A stretch of DNA of 64,000 nucleotides, taken from positions 1 to 64,000 of the forward strand of contig NZ_JAAOIV010000009.1 of NCBI RefSeq assembly GCF_011440275.1, written 5' to 3'. The notes under the pieces are model-generated. The model was given only the letters and a program-made list of their open reading frames with translations, ran no database searches and was not told the origin of the DNA. The position numbers and the translations under genes are program-made. This DNA comes from Metallococcus carri. GTDB lineage: Bacteria; Actinomycetota; Actinomycetes; Actinomycetales; Dermatophilaceae. This document shows, in pieces, positions 9,049-17,452 of the stretch. Position 1 is the first letter of the stretch; the number at the start of each line of letters is the position of its first letter.

Positions 9049-9642
9049 TCAGTCGTCCTGCGCCGCCAGTGAGTTCATCACCATCTCGACGGTGGTGCGG
9101 ACGTACTCGCGGCGTTGCGAGGCGGGCTCGGCGAGGGCGGAGACGATGACACCCTCGAGGCTGGCGACGACCGTCTGCGCCCGCCGCTCGGCATGAGGCT
9201 TGTCGGACTCCTCCAGCGCCTGCTGCACGATCGCGGTCAGCTGGCGTCGCCCGCGCAGCGAGGACTCCCTGAGCGAGGAGGTGCGCACGCCCTCCAACTG
9301 CAGTTCGGTCATCGTGACGATCAGGTCGGGGCTGCGAATCCAGCGCACGAGCAACTCGGTCGTCGCCTCGATCGCGGCCTGGGTGTCCTCGCCCTTGCCG
9401 GCGAGCGACTCGGCCACCGCCTGCACGTCGCCGGTCACGACCGCGGCGACATGATCGGTGAGGGCGGTGAGCAACGCCAGCCGGGTGCGGAAGTAGACCG
9501 AACAGGTGCCCTCGGGCACATCGGCGGCGCGGTCCACCGCGCGGTGCGTCAGGCCACGCAGCCCGTGTTGGCCCACCACTGCGATCGCGCAGTCGAGGAG
9601 CAGTTGCTGGCGTTGCTGGGCGCTGGAAGTCGTCGTGGTCAT
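9049..9642 (-). CDS. TetR-family transcriptional regulator
   Basis: The 197-residue protein has an N-terminal TetR HTH (residues ~10-55: LLDCAIAVVGQHGLRGLTHRAVDRAADVPEGTCSVYF), with Val-Tyr-Phe closing the recognition helix as typical. The C-terminal ligand-binding region has no diagnostic motif. I start at the ATG at 9642 (MTTTTSSAQQ); an upstream in-frame ATG at 9690 would add an atypical tail. It converges on the carboxylase gene, so a role in acyl-CoA sensing is possible but unproven. Confidence 0.88.
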   Translation of the reverse strand: MTTTTSSAQQRQQLLLDCAIAVVGQHGLRGLTHRAVDRAADVPEGTCSVYFRTRLALLTALTDHVAAVVTGDVQAVAESLAGKGEDTQAAIEATTELLVRWIRSPDLIVTMTELQLEGVRTSSLRESSLRGRRQLTAIVQQALEESDKPHAERRAQTVVASLEGVIVSALAEPASQRREYVRTTVEMVMNSLAAQDD

Positions 9643-9738
9643 CACCGCGAAGCGTGCCACACCTGGCGCCCCCGGGTGCAGCAGGCGCACCAGGTCGGCC
9701 TAGATTCGTGATTCCACCTCGACCATCGAAGGACGCCG

Positions 9739-9966
9739 ATGCACTGGGCCAACCTGATCCCGCTGCTGATCTTCACCGCCGCCGTCGTGGGCTTCTTCCT
9801 GCTCGTGCGGCCCCGGCTGCGCGAGGCCCGACGGCGGCGGTGGGCCGACGCCGGCCTGCTGCCCGAGCAACTCGACCCCGAGGGCGAGCGGCTGCGCCGG
9901 GCCGAGGCCGAGCGCGCCCGGCGGGACGCCGACCACGGGCGGGACGCCGGCCACGGACCCGGCTGA
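9739..9966 (+). CDS. Small single-pass membrane protein
   Basis: A 75-residue protein with one transmembrane helix (residues ~6-22, LIPLLIFTAAVVGFFLL) followed by a strongly basic, coiled-coil-like tail rich in Arg, Glu and Ala. The ATG has a GAAGGA ribosome-binding site 7 nt upstream and a TAGATT -10 near 9700, so this is a real small gene. Function unknown. The basic tail just after the helix predicts N-out/C-in topology. Confidence 0.7.
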   Translation: MHWANLIPLLIFTAAVVGFFLLVRPRLREARRRRWADAGLLPEQLDPEGERLRRAEAERARRDADHGRDAGHGPG

Positions 9967-9994
9967 GACCGGCATACGGCAGGGAGAGAACAAG

Positions 9995-10032
9995 AACGAG
10001 GCGGCACCCCGTGCGGGGGGTGCCGCCTCGTT
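9995..10032. terminator. Bidirectional intrinsic terminator between convergent small genes
   Basis: A perfect 16-bp stem (AACGAGGCGGCACCCC / GGGGTGCCGCCTCGTT) with a 6-nt loop lies between the stops of the two convergent small membrane-protein genes. The T-tracts are weak on both sides. Confidence 0.8.
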
Positions 10033-10044
10033 GGCGTGCGGGGA

Positions 10045-10233
10045 TCAGTTCGCGAAGGCGTGCTGTCCCAGGTCGCGGTAGTAGCTCACGAACGGACGCT
10101 GCTGCGCGAGGCGCTCGCGGCGGTTGCGGGCGAAGAACTGGTAGGTCCAGACGCCCACGGTCGCGGCGGTGATCGCCAGGGCGATCGCGACGATGATGGT
10201 GAAACCGACGAAGAACGTGGTGATCGAAGCCAT
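10045..10233 (-). CDS. Small membrane protein under a dyad-containing promoter
   Basis: A 62-residue protein with one long transmembrane helix (~5-30: TFFVGFTIIVAIALAITAATVGVW), followed by an aromatic/basic cytoplasmic tail (YQFFARNRRERLAQQR) that ends SYYRDLGQHAFAN. I use the second ATG (10233) because AAGGG lies 9 nt upstream; the ATG at 10242 sits against the SD. Upstream are a good promoter and two operator-like dyads (10248-10304), so expression is probably inducible. Function unknown. Confidence 0.7.
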   Translation of the reverse strand: MASITTFFVGFTIIVAIALAITAATVGVWTYQFFARNRRERLAQQRPFVSYYRDLGQHAFAN

Positions 10234-10247
10234 GGGCTTCATCCCTT

Positions 10248-10304
10248 CTACATGTGTAGTGGTCTGATGGGTAAGACACTACGCCTGTAGTGGTGAGGGT
10301 GCAA
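10248..10304 (-). promoter_or_regulatory. Promoter with two BlaI/CopY-like dyads
   Basis: On the minus strand TTGCAC (plus 10299-10304), 17 nt, then TAGTGT (10276-10281) form a good promoter. Two dyads of the form CTACA-NN-TGTAG occur at 10248-10259 (perfect) and 10279-10290 (CTACG-CC-TGTAG, one mismatch), spaced 31 bp or about three helical turns. One covers the -10/spacer region and the other the early transcribed region. The half-sites resemble the TACA-NN-TGTA operators of BlaI/CopY repressors. Confidence 0.6.
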
Positions 10305-10345
10305 ATCGGGATGACGTGAACTGCGTCACGCGGTATGACGAGGCG

Positions 10346-11755
10346 TCAGATGTCGGTTTCGTGCAGCCGGCGAGCGGCCTCGGCGATCGATCCGGTCATC
10401 GACGGATAGACCGAGAAGGTCGAGGCGATCTGGTCCACGGTGAGGCGGTTTTGCACCGCCAGACCGATCGGATAGATCAGCTCGGAGGCCTGCGGGGCCA
10501 CCACGACTCCCCCGACCAGGGTGTTGGAGCCCGGCCGGGTGATGAGCTTGACGAAGCCGTCCTTGATGTTGCGCATCTTGGCGCGCGGGTTGGTCGACAG
10601 CGGCAGGGTGACGATGCGCGCCTCGATGCGGCCCTCGTCGATGTCCTGCTGGCTGTAGCCGACGGTGGCGATCTCGGGGTCGGTGAAGATATTGGCGCAG
10701 ACACCGCGCAGGTTGAGCGGTGACACCGCGTCGCCGAGCGAGTGCGCCATCGCGATGCGCCCCTGCATCGCGGCGACCGAGGCGAGCGGCATCACGCCGG
10801 TGCAGTCGCCGGCGGCATACACCCCGGGCACGGAGGTGCGCGAGACGCGGTCGACGACGATGTGACCGGAGTCGGACAGCTCGACGCCGATGTCGTCCAG
10901 GCCGATGTCCTTGGTCTGCGGGATCGAGCCGACCGCGAGCAGCGCGTGCGAACCCTCGACCTGGCGGCCGTCCTCAAGTGTGACGAGCACACTGTCACCG
11001 CGGCGCTCCACCGCGGTCATCCGGGAGCGGTTGAGGACCTTCATGCCGCGACGGCGGAAGACGTTCTCGATCACGGTGGCGGCGTCGGCGTCCGAGCCGG
11101 GCAGCACCCGGTCGCGCGAGGACACCAGGGTCACCTCGCTGCCGAGGCCGAGATAGGCGTGCGCGAGTTCGGCACCGGTGACGCCCGAGCCGACCACGAT
11201 GAGCTTTTCGGGGAGTTCGGCGAGGTCGTAGATCTGCTGCCAGGTGAGGATGCGCTCGCCGTCCGGCTGCGCGGTCGCCATCACCCGCGGGCGCGTGCCC
11301 GTCGCAACGAGAATGACGTCGGCGCGCAGCTCCTCGTGCCCGGTCTCGGTGATCGCCTCGACCGTCGACGGGCCGAGGATCCGGCCGGTGCCGTGGATCA
11401 CCCGGCCGCCGACACTTTCCACCTGGGCCTTGATGTCGTGGCTCTGCGCCTTGGCCAGGTCGAGGATGCGGGAGTTGACCTCGCGCATGTGCGCCTCGGC
11501 GTGCTGGTCCTCCTCGGTGCCCTCGAAACCCACGCCGAGCCGGCCCGCCGCCGCGAACCGGGACATGAAGTCCGAGGTCGCGATCAGCGTCTTGCTCGGG
11601 ACACAGTCGGTGAGCACGGCGGCGCCGCCGAGGCCCTCCTTCTCGATGACCGTGACCTGCGCGCCGAGCTGCGCTCCCACGAGTGCCGCTTCATAGCCGC
11701 CCGGCCCTCCGCCGACCACGACTACCTGCTTCTTGCGTCCCGTCACGGCCTTCAT
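10346..11755 (-). CDS. lpdA: NAD(P)H-quinone dehydrogenase / LpdA-like flavoprotein
   Basis: A 469-residue two-dinucleotide-binding-domain flavoprotein: FAD motif VVVVGGGPGGYEAA (11-24), second Rossmann motif KLIVVGSGVTGAELAHAY (~190-207), and C-terminal dimerisation domain. The redox-active disulfide of true dihydrolipoamide dehydrogenases is absent: only Cys51 remains, in TDCVPSKTLI. That matches M. tuberculosis LpdA (Rv3303c), which acts as a quinone reductase and oxidative-stress protein. It diverges from the PNP gene with only 32 bp between, as in the mycobacterial neighbourhood where lpdA and deoD lie close together. Confidence 0.9.
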   Translation of the reverse strand: MKAVTGRKKQVVVVGGGPGGYEAALVGAQLGAQVTVIEKEGLGGAAVLTDCVPSKTLIATSDFMSRFAAAGRLGVGFEGTEEDQHAEAHMREVNSRILDLAKAQSHDIKAQVESVGGRVIHGTGRILGPSTVEAITETGHEELRADVILVATGTRPRVMATAQPDGERILTWQQIYDLAELPEKLIVVGSGVTGAELAHAYLGLGSEVTLVSSRDRVLPGSDADAATVIENVFRRRGMKVLNRSRMTAVERRGDSVLVTLEDGRQVEGSHALLAVGSIPQTKDIGLDDIGVELSDSGHIVVDRVSRTSVPGVYAAGDCTGVMPLASVAAMQGRIAMAHSLGDAVSPLNLRGVCANIFTDPEIATVGYSQQDIDEGRIEARIVTLPLSTNPRAKMRNIKDGFVKLITRPGSNTLVGGVVVAPQASELIYPIGLAVQNRLTVDQIASTFSVYPSMTGSIAEAARRLHETDI

Positions 11756-11775
11756 CCAATCATGTCGCCGGCCGT

Positions 11776-11781
11776 TAGCCT
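11776..11781 (+). promoter_or_regulatory. -10 box for a leaderless PNP mRNA
   Basis: TAGCCT lies 6 nt upstream of the GTG at 11788. Confidence 0.5.
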
Positions 11782-11787
11782 GGCCCG

Positions 11788-12609
11788 GTGACGCAGAACC
11801 CAGCCACCTTCGAGGACCCCTTCGAACTCGCCGGCCGCGCGGCCGCCGCCATCCGGGAGCGTTCGGGCGTCGACCGGCACGATGTGGCGCTCGTCCTCGG
11901 CTCCGGGTGGGGCGAGACGGCGGACCGGATCGGTCAGACCGTCGCGACCATCGACAACACCGATGTGCCGGGCTTCACCGCCGCGGCCGTCGCGGGGCAC
12001 ACCGGGTCGATGCGCTCGATCCGCATCGACGGCTCCGGCAAGCACGCCCTCGTCTTCGGCACCCGCACGCACTTCTACGAGGGCCGCGGCGTGCGCGCGG
12101 TCGTGCACGGCGTGCGCACCGCGGCAGCGCTCGGCGTCCAGACGCTGGTGCTGACCAACGGCTGCGGCGGCCTGCGACCGGAGTGGGCGCCGGGCACGCC
12201 GGTGCTCATCAGTGACCACCTCAACCTCACCGCGGCCTCGCCGCTGGAGGGCGCGACCTTCGTCGACCTCACCGACCTGTACTCCACGCGCCTGCGCGAG
12301 CTGGCCCGGCGGATCGACCCGCAGCTGCCCGAGGGCGTCTACGCCCAGTTCCGTGGGCCGCAGTACGAAACGCCTGCCGAGGTGCGGATGGCCGGCATCC
12401 TCGGAGCCGACCTGGTCGGTATGTCGACCGCGCTGGAGGCGATCGCCGCGAGGCAGGCCGGCCTGGAGGTGCTCGGCATCTCGCTGGTCACGAATGCCGC
12501 TGCGGGTGTGAGCGACCAACCCCTCTCGCATGCCGAGGTGATCGACGCGGGCAAGGCCGCCGCCGACCGCTGCGCCACCTTGTTGTCGGCGATCGTGAAG
12601 GAACTGTGA
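11788..12609 (+). CDS. punA: Purine-nucleoside phosphorylase (trimeric class II type)
   Basis: The 273-residue enzyme cleaves purine (deoxy)ribonucleosides with phosphate to base plus (deoxy)ribose-1-phosphate. Characteristic segments are LVLGSGWGETAD (phosphate loop), HFYEGRGVRAVVHGVR, TNGCGGLRPEWAPG, GPQYETPAEVRM and LVGMSTALEAIAARQAGLEVLGISLVTNAAAG, including the conserved Asn of the purine site. The GTG start has a leaderless -10 box. The phosphosugar mutase start overlaps its stop by 4 bp, so the two are co-translated, matching a pathway in which pentose-1-phosphates are isomerised. Confidence 0.95.
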   Translation: MTQNPATFEDPFELAGRAAAAIRERSGVDRHDVALVLGSGWGETADRIGQTVATIDNTDVPGFTAAAVAGHTGSMRSIRIDGSGKHALVFGTRTHFYEGRGVRAVVHGVRTAAALGVQTLVLTNGCGGLRPEWAPGTPVLISDHLNLTAASPLEGATFVDLTDLYSTRLRELARRIDPQLPEGVYAQFRGPQYETPAEVRMAGILGADLVGMSTALEAIAARQAGLEVLGISLVTNAAAGVSDQPLSHAEVIDAGKAAADRCATLLSAIVKEL

Positions 12610-14228
12610 GCGTGGACGCCGACCTGCGCTCGCGAGTCGAGGCCTGGATCGCCGACGACCCCGACCCGGTGACCCGGCAGGAACTGTCCACGCTGCTGCG
12701 CGAGGACGCCGCCGACGAGCTGGCCGACCGCTTCTCCGGCCTGCTCGAGTTCGGCACCGCCGGGTTGCGCGGCGCGCTGGGCGGTGGACCGCACCGGATG
12801 AACCGGGTGGTGGTGATTCGCGCGGCGGCCGGGCTCACGGCATACCTGCAGGAAAGCCTCGGTCGCGCGGACGTGACGGTCGTGATCGGGTATGACGCGC
12901 GGCACAACTCCGATGTCTTCGCGCGCGACACGGCCGCGGTCGTGACTGCGGCCGGCGGGCGAGCGCTCGTGCTGCCGCGCCCGCTGCCGACGCCGGTGCT
13001 CGCCTTCGCCATCCGTCACCTCGGCGCCGACGCGGGCGTGATGGTCACCGCCAGTCACAACCCGCCGCAGGACAATGGCTACAAGGTCTACCTCGGCGAC
13101 GGGTCGCAGATCGTGCCGCCGGCCGATGCGCAGATCGCCGCGTCGATCGACCGCTTCCCGCTCGCCGCCGGCATCCCGCTGGCGCAGGACGGCTGGGAGA
13201 CCGTCAGCGACGACCTGGTCGAGGACTATCTCGATGCCGTATGCCGGGTGGTCACCCCCGAGGGCCCGCGCGCGTTGCGCATCGTGCACACGGCGCTGCA
13301 CGGCGTGGGTTCGTCGATCGCGCTGGATGCGTTGCGGCGCAGCGGTTTTGGTGAGGTGGTGAGCGTCGCGGAGCAGGCCGAGCCGGACCCCGACTTCCCG
13401 ACCGTGGCCTTCCCGAATCCCGAAGAGCCGGGCGCCATCGACCGGGCGCTGGAGACGGCGCGCCGCCACGACGCCGACCTGGTGATCGCCAATGACCCGG
13501 ATGCCGACCGGTGCGCCGCGGCGATCCGCGACGGTGCCGACTGGCGGATGTTGCGCGGCGACGAGGTGGGCGCGCTGCTCGGGCACCACCTGCTGAGGGG
13601 TGGCGTGCCGGATGATGCGGTCTTCGCCAACTCGATCGTGAGCTCGCGGCTGCTCGCGGCAATGTCGCTCGCCGCGGGTGTCGAGCACCACGAAACCCTG
13701 ACCGGGTTCAAGTGGATCAGCCGGGTGCCGGGACTGACCTATGGCTACGAGGAGGCGCTCGGCTATTGCGTCGACCCGGCGTCGGTGCGCGACAAGGACG
13801 GGGTGAGCGCGGCGCTGCTGCTCGCCGAACTCGCTGCCACCCAGCGCGCGGCGGGCCGCTCGCTGACCGACGTCCTGGATGACCTGGCCGCGGCGCACGG
13901 CTGGCACCTGTCGGACAGCTTCTCGGTGCGGGTCGACGACCTGGCGGTGATCGGCACGATCATGAGCCGGCTGCGTTCTGACCCCCCGAAAACCCTTGGT
14001 GGACAACCGGTTTCGCGCTTCGATGACCTCGCTGAGGGATCGGCGGCATTGCCTCCGACCGACGGTCTGCGGTGGTTCACCGCCGACGACACCCGGGTGA
14101 TCGTCCGGCCGTCCGGCACCGAACCCAAGCTCAAGGTCTATCTCGAGGCGATCGGTGCCGACCGGGCGGAGACCACCGCTCGGCTGGCCGCCACCCGGGC
14201 CGACCTGGAGTCACTCACCCGCCCCTGA
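12606..14228 (+). CDS. pmmB: Phosphohexo-/phosphopentomutase (PmmB-like)
   Basis: A 540-residue alpha-D-phosphohexomutase-superfamily protein. Ser150 in VMVTASHNPPQDNG is the phosphorylated active-site serine. The metal loop is NDPDADRCAA, the sugar loop is GYEEALGYC, and the C-terminal phosphate site is VIVRPSGTEPKLKVYLE. It is annotated PmmB in mycobacteria, but coupling to PNP suggests it interconverts (deoxy)ribose-1- and 5-phosphates. The GTG start overlaps the PNP stop. The 22-bp repeat array follows its stop. Confidence 0.92.
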   Translation: MSVDADLRSRVEAWIADDPDPVTRQELSTLLREDAADELADRFSGLLEFGTAGLRGALGGGPHRMNRVVVIRAAAGLTAYLQESLGRADVTVVIGYDARHNSDVFARDTAAVVTAAGGRALVLPRPLPTPVLAFAIRHLGADAGVMVTASHNPPQDNGYKVYLGDGSQIVPPADAQIAASIDRFPLAAGIPLAQDGWETVSDDLVEDYLDAVCRVVTPEGPRALRIVHTALHGVGSSIALDALRRSGFGEVVSVAEQAEPDPDFPTVAFPNPEEPGAIDRALETARRHDADLVIANDPDADRCAAAIRDGADWRMLRGDEVGALLGHHLLRGGVPDDAVFANSIVSSRLLAAMSLAAGVEHHETLTGFKWISRVPGLTYGYEEALGYCVDPASVRDKDGVSAALLLAELAATQRAAGRSLTDVLDDLAAAHGWHLSDSFSVRVDDLAVIGTIMSRLRSDPPKTLGGQPVSRFDDLAEGSAALPPTDGLRWFTADDTRVIVRPSGTEPKLKVYLEAIGADRAETTARLAATRADLESLTRP

Positions 14229-14240
14229 AGGACGGCACCT

Positions 14241-14328
14241 CACCACCCGAGCGGGCACATTTCACCGCCCGAGCGGGCAGTTTTCGCCACCCGAGCGGGC
14301 AGTTGTCGCCACCCGATCGGGTAGTTGT
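14241..14328. repeat. Four tandem 22-bp repeats with CCCGAGCGGG cores
   Basis: Units start at 14241, 14263, 14285 and 14307, exactly 22 bp each. They read like CACCACCCGAGCGGGCAGTT with small changes; the last core is CCCGATCGGG. Each core is a palindrome able to form a hairpin. The array fills the gap between two convergent genes, and its last base is the first base of the PH-domain gene's stop codon. It could end transcription from both sides. Confidence 0.9.
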
Positions 14329-14975
14329 CACCGCAGGAACCACACCGCGATCAGCACGACAGCGAGCGCGAGCACGACGAGCGGCGCGACTGCCGGGCGA
14401 CGGACCGCGCGGGCCTCCTGCTCCGGTATGCCGCCGCTGCTCACCGCCCGCTCGTAATCCTCCTTGGCGGCCCGGATCGCGCTGGCGACCGCACCAGCCG
14501 AGGCGGCGCGATGCTCGGCGACGACCTCACCGGCTGCGCCGGGTGCCGACGTGGTCGGCAGCACCCGTGGGCCGAGACCGCCGGCCGCGCTGCCCGCCAT
14601 ACGTCCCTTGGGCCGTTGGGCGCTCACGGCCCATGACCCGAAGGCCCGGTCGTCGGGCGTGACCACCTTGAGATTCCACCGCTCCTCGAGCATCGAGACG
14701 GCCGGCCAGCTGATCAGCACGTCCCGCACCAGATTGCGCAGCAGCACTCCATCGGGCGCGAGCTCGACCGCGGGCCGCACCAGCACCACCCAGGCGATGC
14801 CGGCCCCGGCGATCAGCGGCAGCGCGGCACCGAGATTGTGATCGGCGAAGACCGACAGTCCGACGAAGAGCACCAGCACCGCGATGAGCAGCCAGCCGGT
14901 GATCAGGGCGCCGCGTTGCCGGAAGACCCGACGAGGCGTAGCGGGGCGGTCAGGTCGGCGGAGCGGGTTCGGCAC
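14328..14975 (-). CDS. PH-domain membrane protein
   Basis: The 215-residue protein has two N-terminal transmembrane helices (~23-41 and ~48-64), a region resembling the bacterial PH-like fold (VELAPDGVLLRNLVRDVLISWPAVSMLEERWNL shows the typical strand-turn-strand pattern), an Ala/Gly-rich linker, a short helix rich in Arg and Glu, and a C-terminal transmembrane helix (VAPLVVLALAVVLIAVWFL). Such small PH-domain membrane proteins are common in actinobacteria without defined function. It diverges from deoC. Confidence 0.7.
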   Translation of the reverse strand: MPNPLRRPDRPATPRRVFRQRGALITGWLLIAVLVLFVGLSVFADHNLGAALPLIAGAGIAWVVLVRPAVELAPDGVLLRNLVRDVLISWPAVSMLEERWNLKVVTPDDRAFGSWAVSAQRPKGRMAGSAAGGLGPRVLPTTSAPGAAGEVVAEHRAASAGAVASAIRAAKEDYERAVSSGGIPEQEARAVRRPAVAPLVVLALAVVLIAVWFLR

Positions 14976-14981
14976 GAACGC

Positions 14982-14987
14982 TAGGCT
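14982..14987 (+). promoter_or_regulatory. -10 box for a leaderless deoC mRNA
   Basis: TAGGCT lies 6 nt upstream of the GTG at 14994. The last T also begins an 18-bp direct repeat (14987-15004 and 15020-15037) that brings a second in-frame GTG. Confidence 0.5.
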
Positions 14988-14993
14988 GCCCTG

Positions 14994-15992
14994 GTGAGCG
15001 CATCATCTGCAACGTCGCGTGCCCTGGTGAGCGCATCCGCCGCCCCGTCCCGCGCCCGCGAGCTGCTCGGAGTCTCGGCCCTCACCAACAAGGCGTTGAC
15101 CAGTTGGCTGCACGGCTTGCCCGGCATCGACGCGGTCGGCTGCGAGGGACGAGCCGCGGCGCTCAGCACCCGGTCGATCAAGACCGACGCCAAGGCCTGG
15201 GCGATCGACACCGCGATCTCGATGATCGACCTGACCACCCTCGAGGGCGCCGACACCCCGGGCAAGGTCCGGGCGCTCTGCGCGAAAGCCGTGACGCCCG
15301 ATCCGGTCGACCCAACGACGCCGCGTCCGGCCGCGATCTGCGTCTACAACGACCTGGTCGGCATCGCCCGAGAAGCCTTGGGCGACAGCGGGATTCACGT
15401 TGCCGCCGTCGCGACCGCCTTCCCTTCGGGCCGTGCGAGCCTCGAGGTCAAGCTGGCCGACACCCAGGACGCCGTCGACCTCGGGGCCGACGAGATCGAC
15501 ATGGTGATCGACCGCGGGGCCTTCCTCGCCGGCGACTACCGCACGGTCTTCGACCAGATCGTCGCGGTCAAGGAGGCCTGCGGCGAGGCCCATCTCAAGG
15601 TCATCCTCGAGACCGGCGAGCTTGCGACTTACGACAACGTGCGGCGCGCGAGCTGGCTGGCGATGCTCGCCGGCGCCGACTTCATCAAGACCTCGACCGG
15701 CAAGATCTCCCCCGCGGCCACCCTGCCGGTGACCCTGGTGATGCTCGAGGCCGTCCGCGACTGGCGTGACCTCACCGGCGTGCAGATCGGTGTCAAACCC
15801 GCGGGTGGCATCAAGACCACCAAGGACGCGCTGAAATATCTGGTCACCCTCAACGAGATCGCCGGCGAGGACTGGCTGACCCCGCAGTGGTTCCGGTTCG
15901 GCGCGTCCAGCCTGCTCGGCGATCTGCTGCAGCAGCGCCGCAAGCTCGCCACCGGTGTCTACACCGGCTCCCGCGACGTGACGATCGACTGA
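14994..15992 (+). CDS. deoC: Deoxyribose-phosphate aldolase
   Basis: The 332-residue class I aldolase splits 2-deoxyribose-5-phosphate into glyceraldehyde-3-phosphate and acetaldehyde. FIKTSTGK at ~230-237 contains the Schiff-base Lys232; DEIDMVIDRGAFLAGDY and HLKVILETGEL supply the other conserved Asp and Lys, and GVKPAGGIKT follows. The N-terminus carries an in-frame 11-codon duplication (18-bp repeat at 14987 and 15020), giving GTG starts at 14994 and 15027; the first has the leaderless -10. Two ALDH homologues follow within an operon, so acetaldehyde can be oxidised at once. Confidence 0.95.
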   Translation: MSASSATSRALVSASAAPSRARELLGVSALTNKALTSWLHGLPGIDAVGCEGRAAALSTRSIKTDAKAWAIDTAISMIDLTTLEGADTPGKVRALCAKAVTPDPVDPTTPRPAAICVYNDLVGIAREALGDSGIHVAAVATAFPSGRASLEVKLADTQDAVDLGADEIDMVIDRGAFLAGDYRTVFDQIVAVKEACGEAHLKVILETGELATYDNVRRASWLAMLAGADFIKTSTGKISPAATLPVTLVMLEAVRDWRDLTGVQIGVKPAGGIKTTKDALKYLVTLNEIAGEDWLTPQWFRFGASSLLGDLLQQRRKLATGVYTGSRDVTID

Positions 15993-16000
15993 GAGGCCCC

Positions 16001-17452
16001 ATGAGTCCCCGCTTCGACTATGCGCCGGCGCCCGAATCCACCGCGGTCGTCGACATCGCCCCGTCATACGACCTGTTCATCAACGGCGAGTTCACCGCGC
16101 CGCTGTCCGAGCGCACCTTCGCCACGATCAACCCGGCCACCGAGGAGAAACTGTCCCAGGTGGCAGCCGCCGGCGCCGACGACGTGGACCGTGCGGTCAA
16201 GGCCGCCCGGCGCGCCTATACCCGGGTCTGGGGTCCGATGCCGGGCGCCGAGCGCGCCAAATATCTCTACCGGATCGCGCGCATCCTCGCCGAGCGCTCG
16301 CGCGAGTTCGCGGTGCTGGAGACGCTCGACAACGGCAAACCGATCAAGGAGTCGCGCGATGTCGACGTGCCGACCGCCGCGGCGCATTTCTTCTACCACG
16401 CCGGCTGGGCGGACAAGCTGGAGTATGCCGGGCTCGGTGCCGCGCCGGCCCCGCTCGGAGTCGTCGGCCAGGTGATCCCCTGGAACTTCCCGCTGCTGAT
16501 GCTCGCGTGGAAGATCGCGCCCGCGCTGGCCACCGGCAACACGGTCGTGCTCAAGCCCGCCGAGACGACTCCACTCACCGCGCTGCTCTTCGCCGACGTC
16601 TGCCGCCAGGCCGACCTGCCGCCCGGCGTGGTCAACATCGTCACCGGTGCCGGCGAGACCGGGCAGGCGCTCGTCGAGCATCCCGATATCGACAAGATCG
16701 CCTTCACCGGGTCGACCGAGGTCGGCAAGCAGATCGCCCGATCCGTCGCCGGCACCGACAAGCGGGTGACCCTCGAACTCGGTGGCAAGGCCGCCAATGT
16801 GGTCTTCGACGACGCGCCGATCGACCAGGCCGTCGAGGGGATCGTCAACGGGATCTTCTTCAACCAGGGGCATGTGTGCTGCGCCGGGTCCCGGCTGCTC
16901 GTGCAGGAGTCGGTGGCCGAGGAGGTCGTGCACCGGCTGCAACGCCGGCTGCAGACCCTGCGACTCGGTGACCCGCTGGACAAGAACACCGACATCGGCG
17001 CGATCAACTCCCAGGCCCAGCTCGACCGCATCACCGAGCTCACCGCGGCTGGCGAGGCCGAGGGCGCGACCCGCTGGTCGCCGCCGTGCGAACTGCCGGA
17101 TCGCGGATTCTGGTTCGCCCCAACGGTTTTCACCGATGTGTCGCAGGCCCACCGGATCGCCCGCGAGGAGATCTTCGGCCCGGTGCTGTCGGTGCTGACC
17201 TTCCGCACCCCTGAGGAAGCCGTCGCCCGCGCCAACAACACCACCTACGGGCTGTCGGCCGGGGTGTGGACCGAGAAGGGCTCACGCATCCTGTGGATGG
17301 CCGACAAGCTGCGCGCCGGCGTGGTGTGGGCCAACACCTTCAACCGGTTCGACCCGACCTCGCCCTTCGGCGGGTATGCCGAGAGTGGGTACGGCCGCGA
17401 GGGCGGTCGCCACGGATTGGCCGCCTATGTCACCGCGGAAGGAACGCACTGA
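16001..17452 (+). CDS. Aldehyde dehydrogenase (NAD(P)+-dependent)
   Basis: A 483-residue full-length ALDH. The Rossmann-type NAD site includes VIPWNFPLLMLAWKIAPALATGN and FTGSTEVGKQIA, the general base is Glu in TLELGGKAANVVF, and the catalytic nucleophile is Cys293 in FNQGHVCCAGSR; EIFGPVLSV closes the fold. GAGAGG sits 4 nt before the ATG, and the gene starts 8 bp after deoC. Context suggests oxidation of the acetaldehyde made by DeoC to acetate, but the substrate is inferred. Its stop overlaps the next ALDH-like start by one base. Confidence 0.93.
   Translation: MSPRFDYAPAPESTAVVDIAPSYDLFINGEFTAPLSERTFATINPATEEKLSQVAAAGADDVDRAVKAARRAYTRVWGPMPGAERAKYLYRIARILAERSREFAVLETLDNGKPIKESRDVDVPTAAAHFFYHAGWADKLEYAGLGAAPAPLGVVGQVIPWNFPLLMLAWKIAPALATGNTVVLKPAETTPLTALLFADVCRQADLPPGVVNIVTGAGETGQALVEHPDIDKIAFTGSTEVGKQIARSVAGTDKRVTLELGGKAANVVFDDAPIDQAVEGIVNGIFFNQGHVCCAGSRLLVQESVAEEVVHRLQRRLQTLRLGDPLDKNTDIGAINSQAQLDRITELTAAGEAEGATRWSPPCELPDRGFWFAPTVFTDVSQAHRIAREEIFGPVLSVLTFRTPEEAVARANNTTYGLSAGVWTEKGSRILWMADKLRAGVVWANTFNRFDPTSPFGGYAESGYGREGGRHGLAAYVTAEGTH

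Noticed and set aside
10685-10800. Small plus-strand ORFs inside lpdA
   Set aside because: They are antisense shadows without SD or promoter and match no known small-protein pattern.
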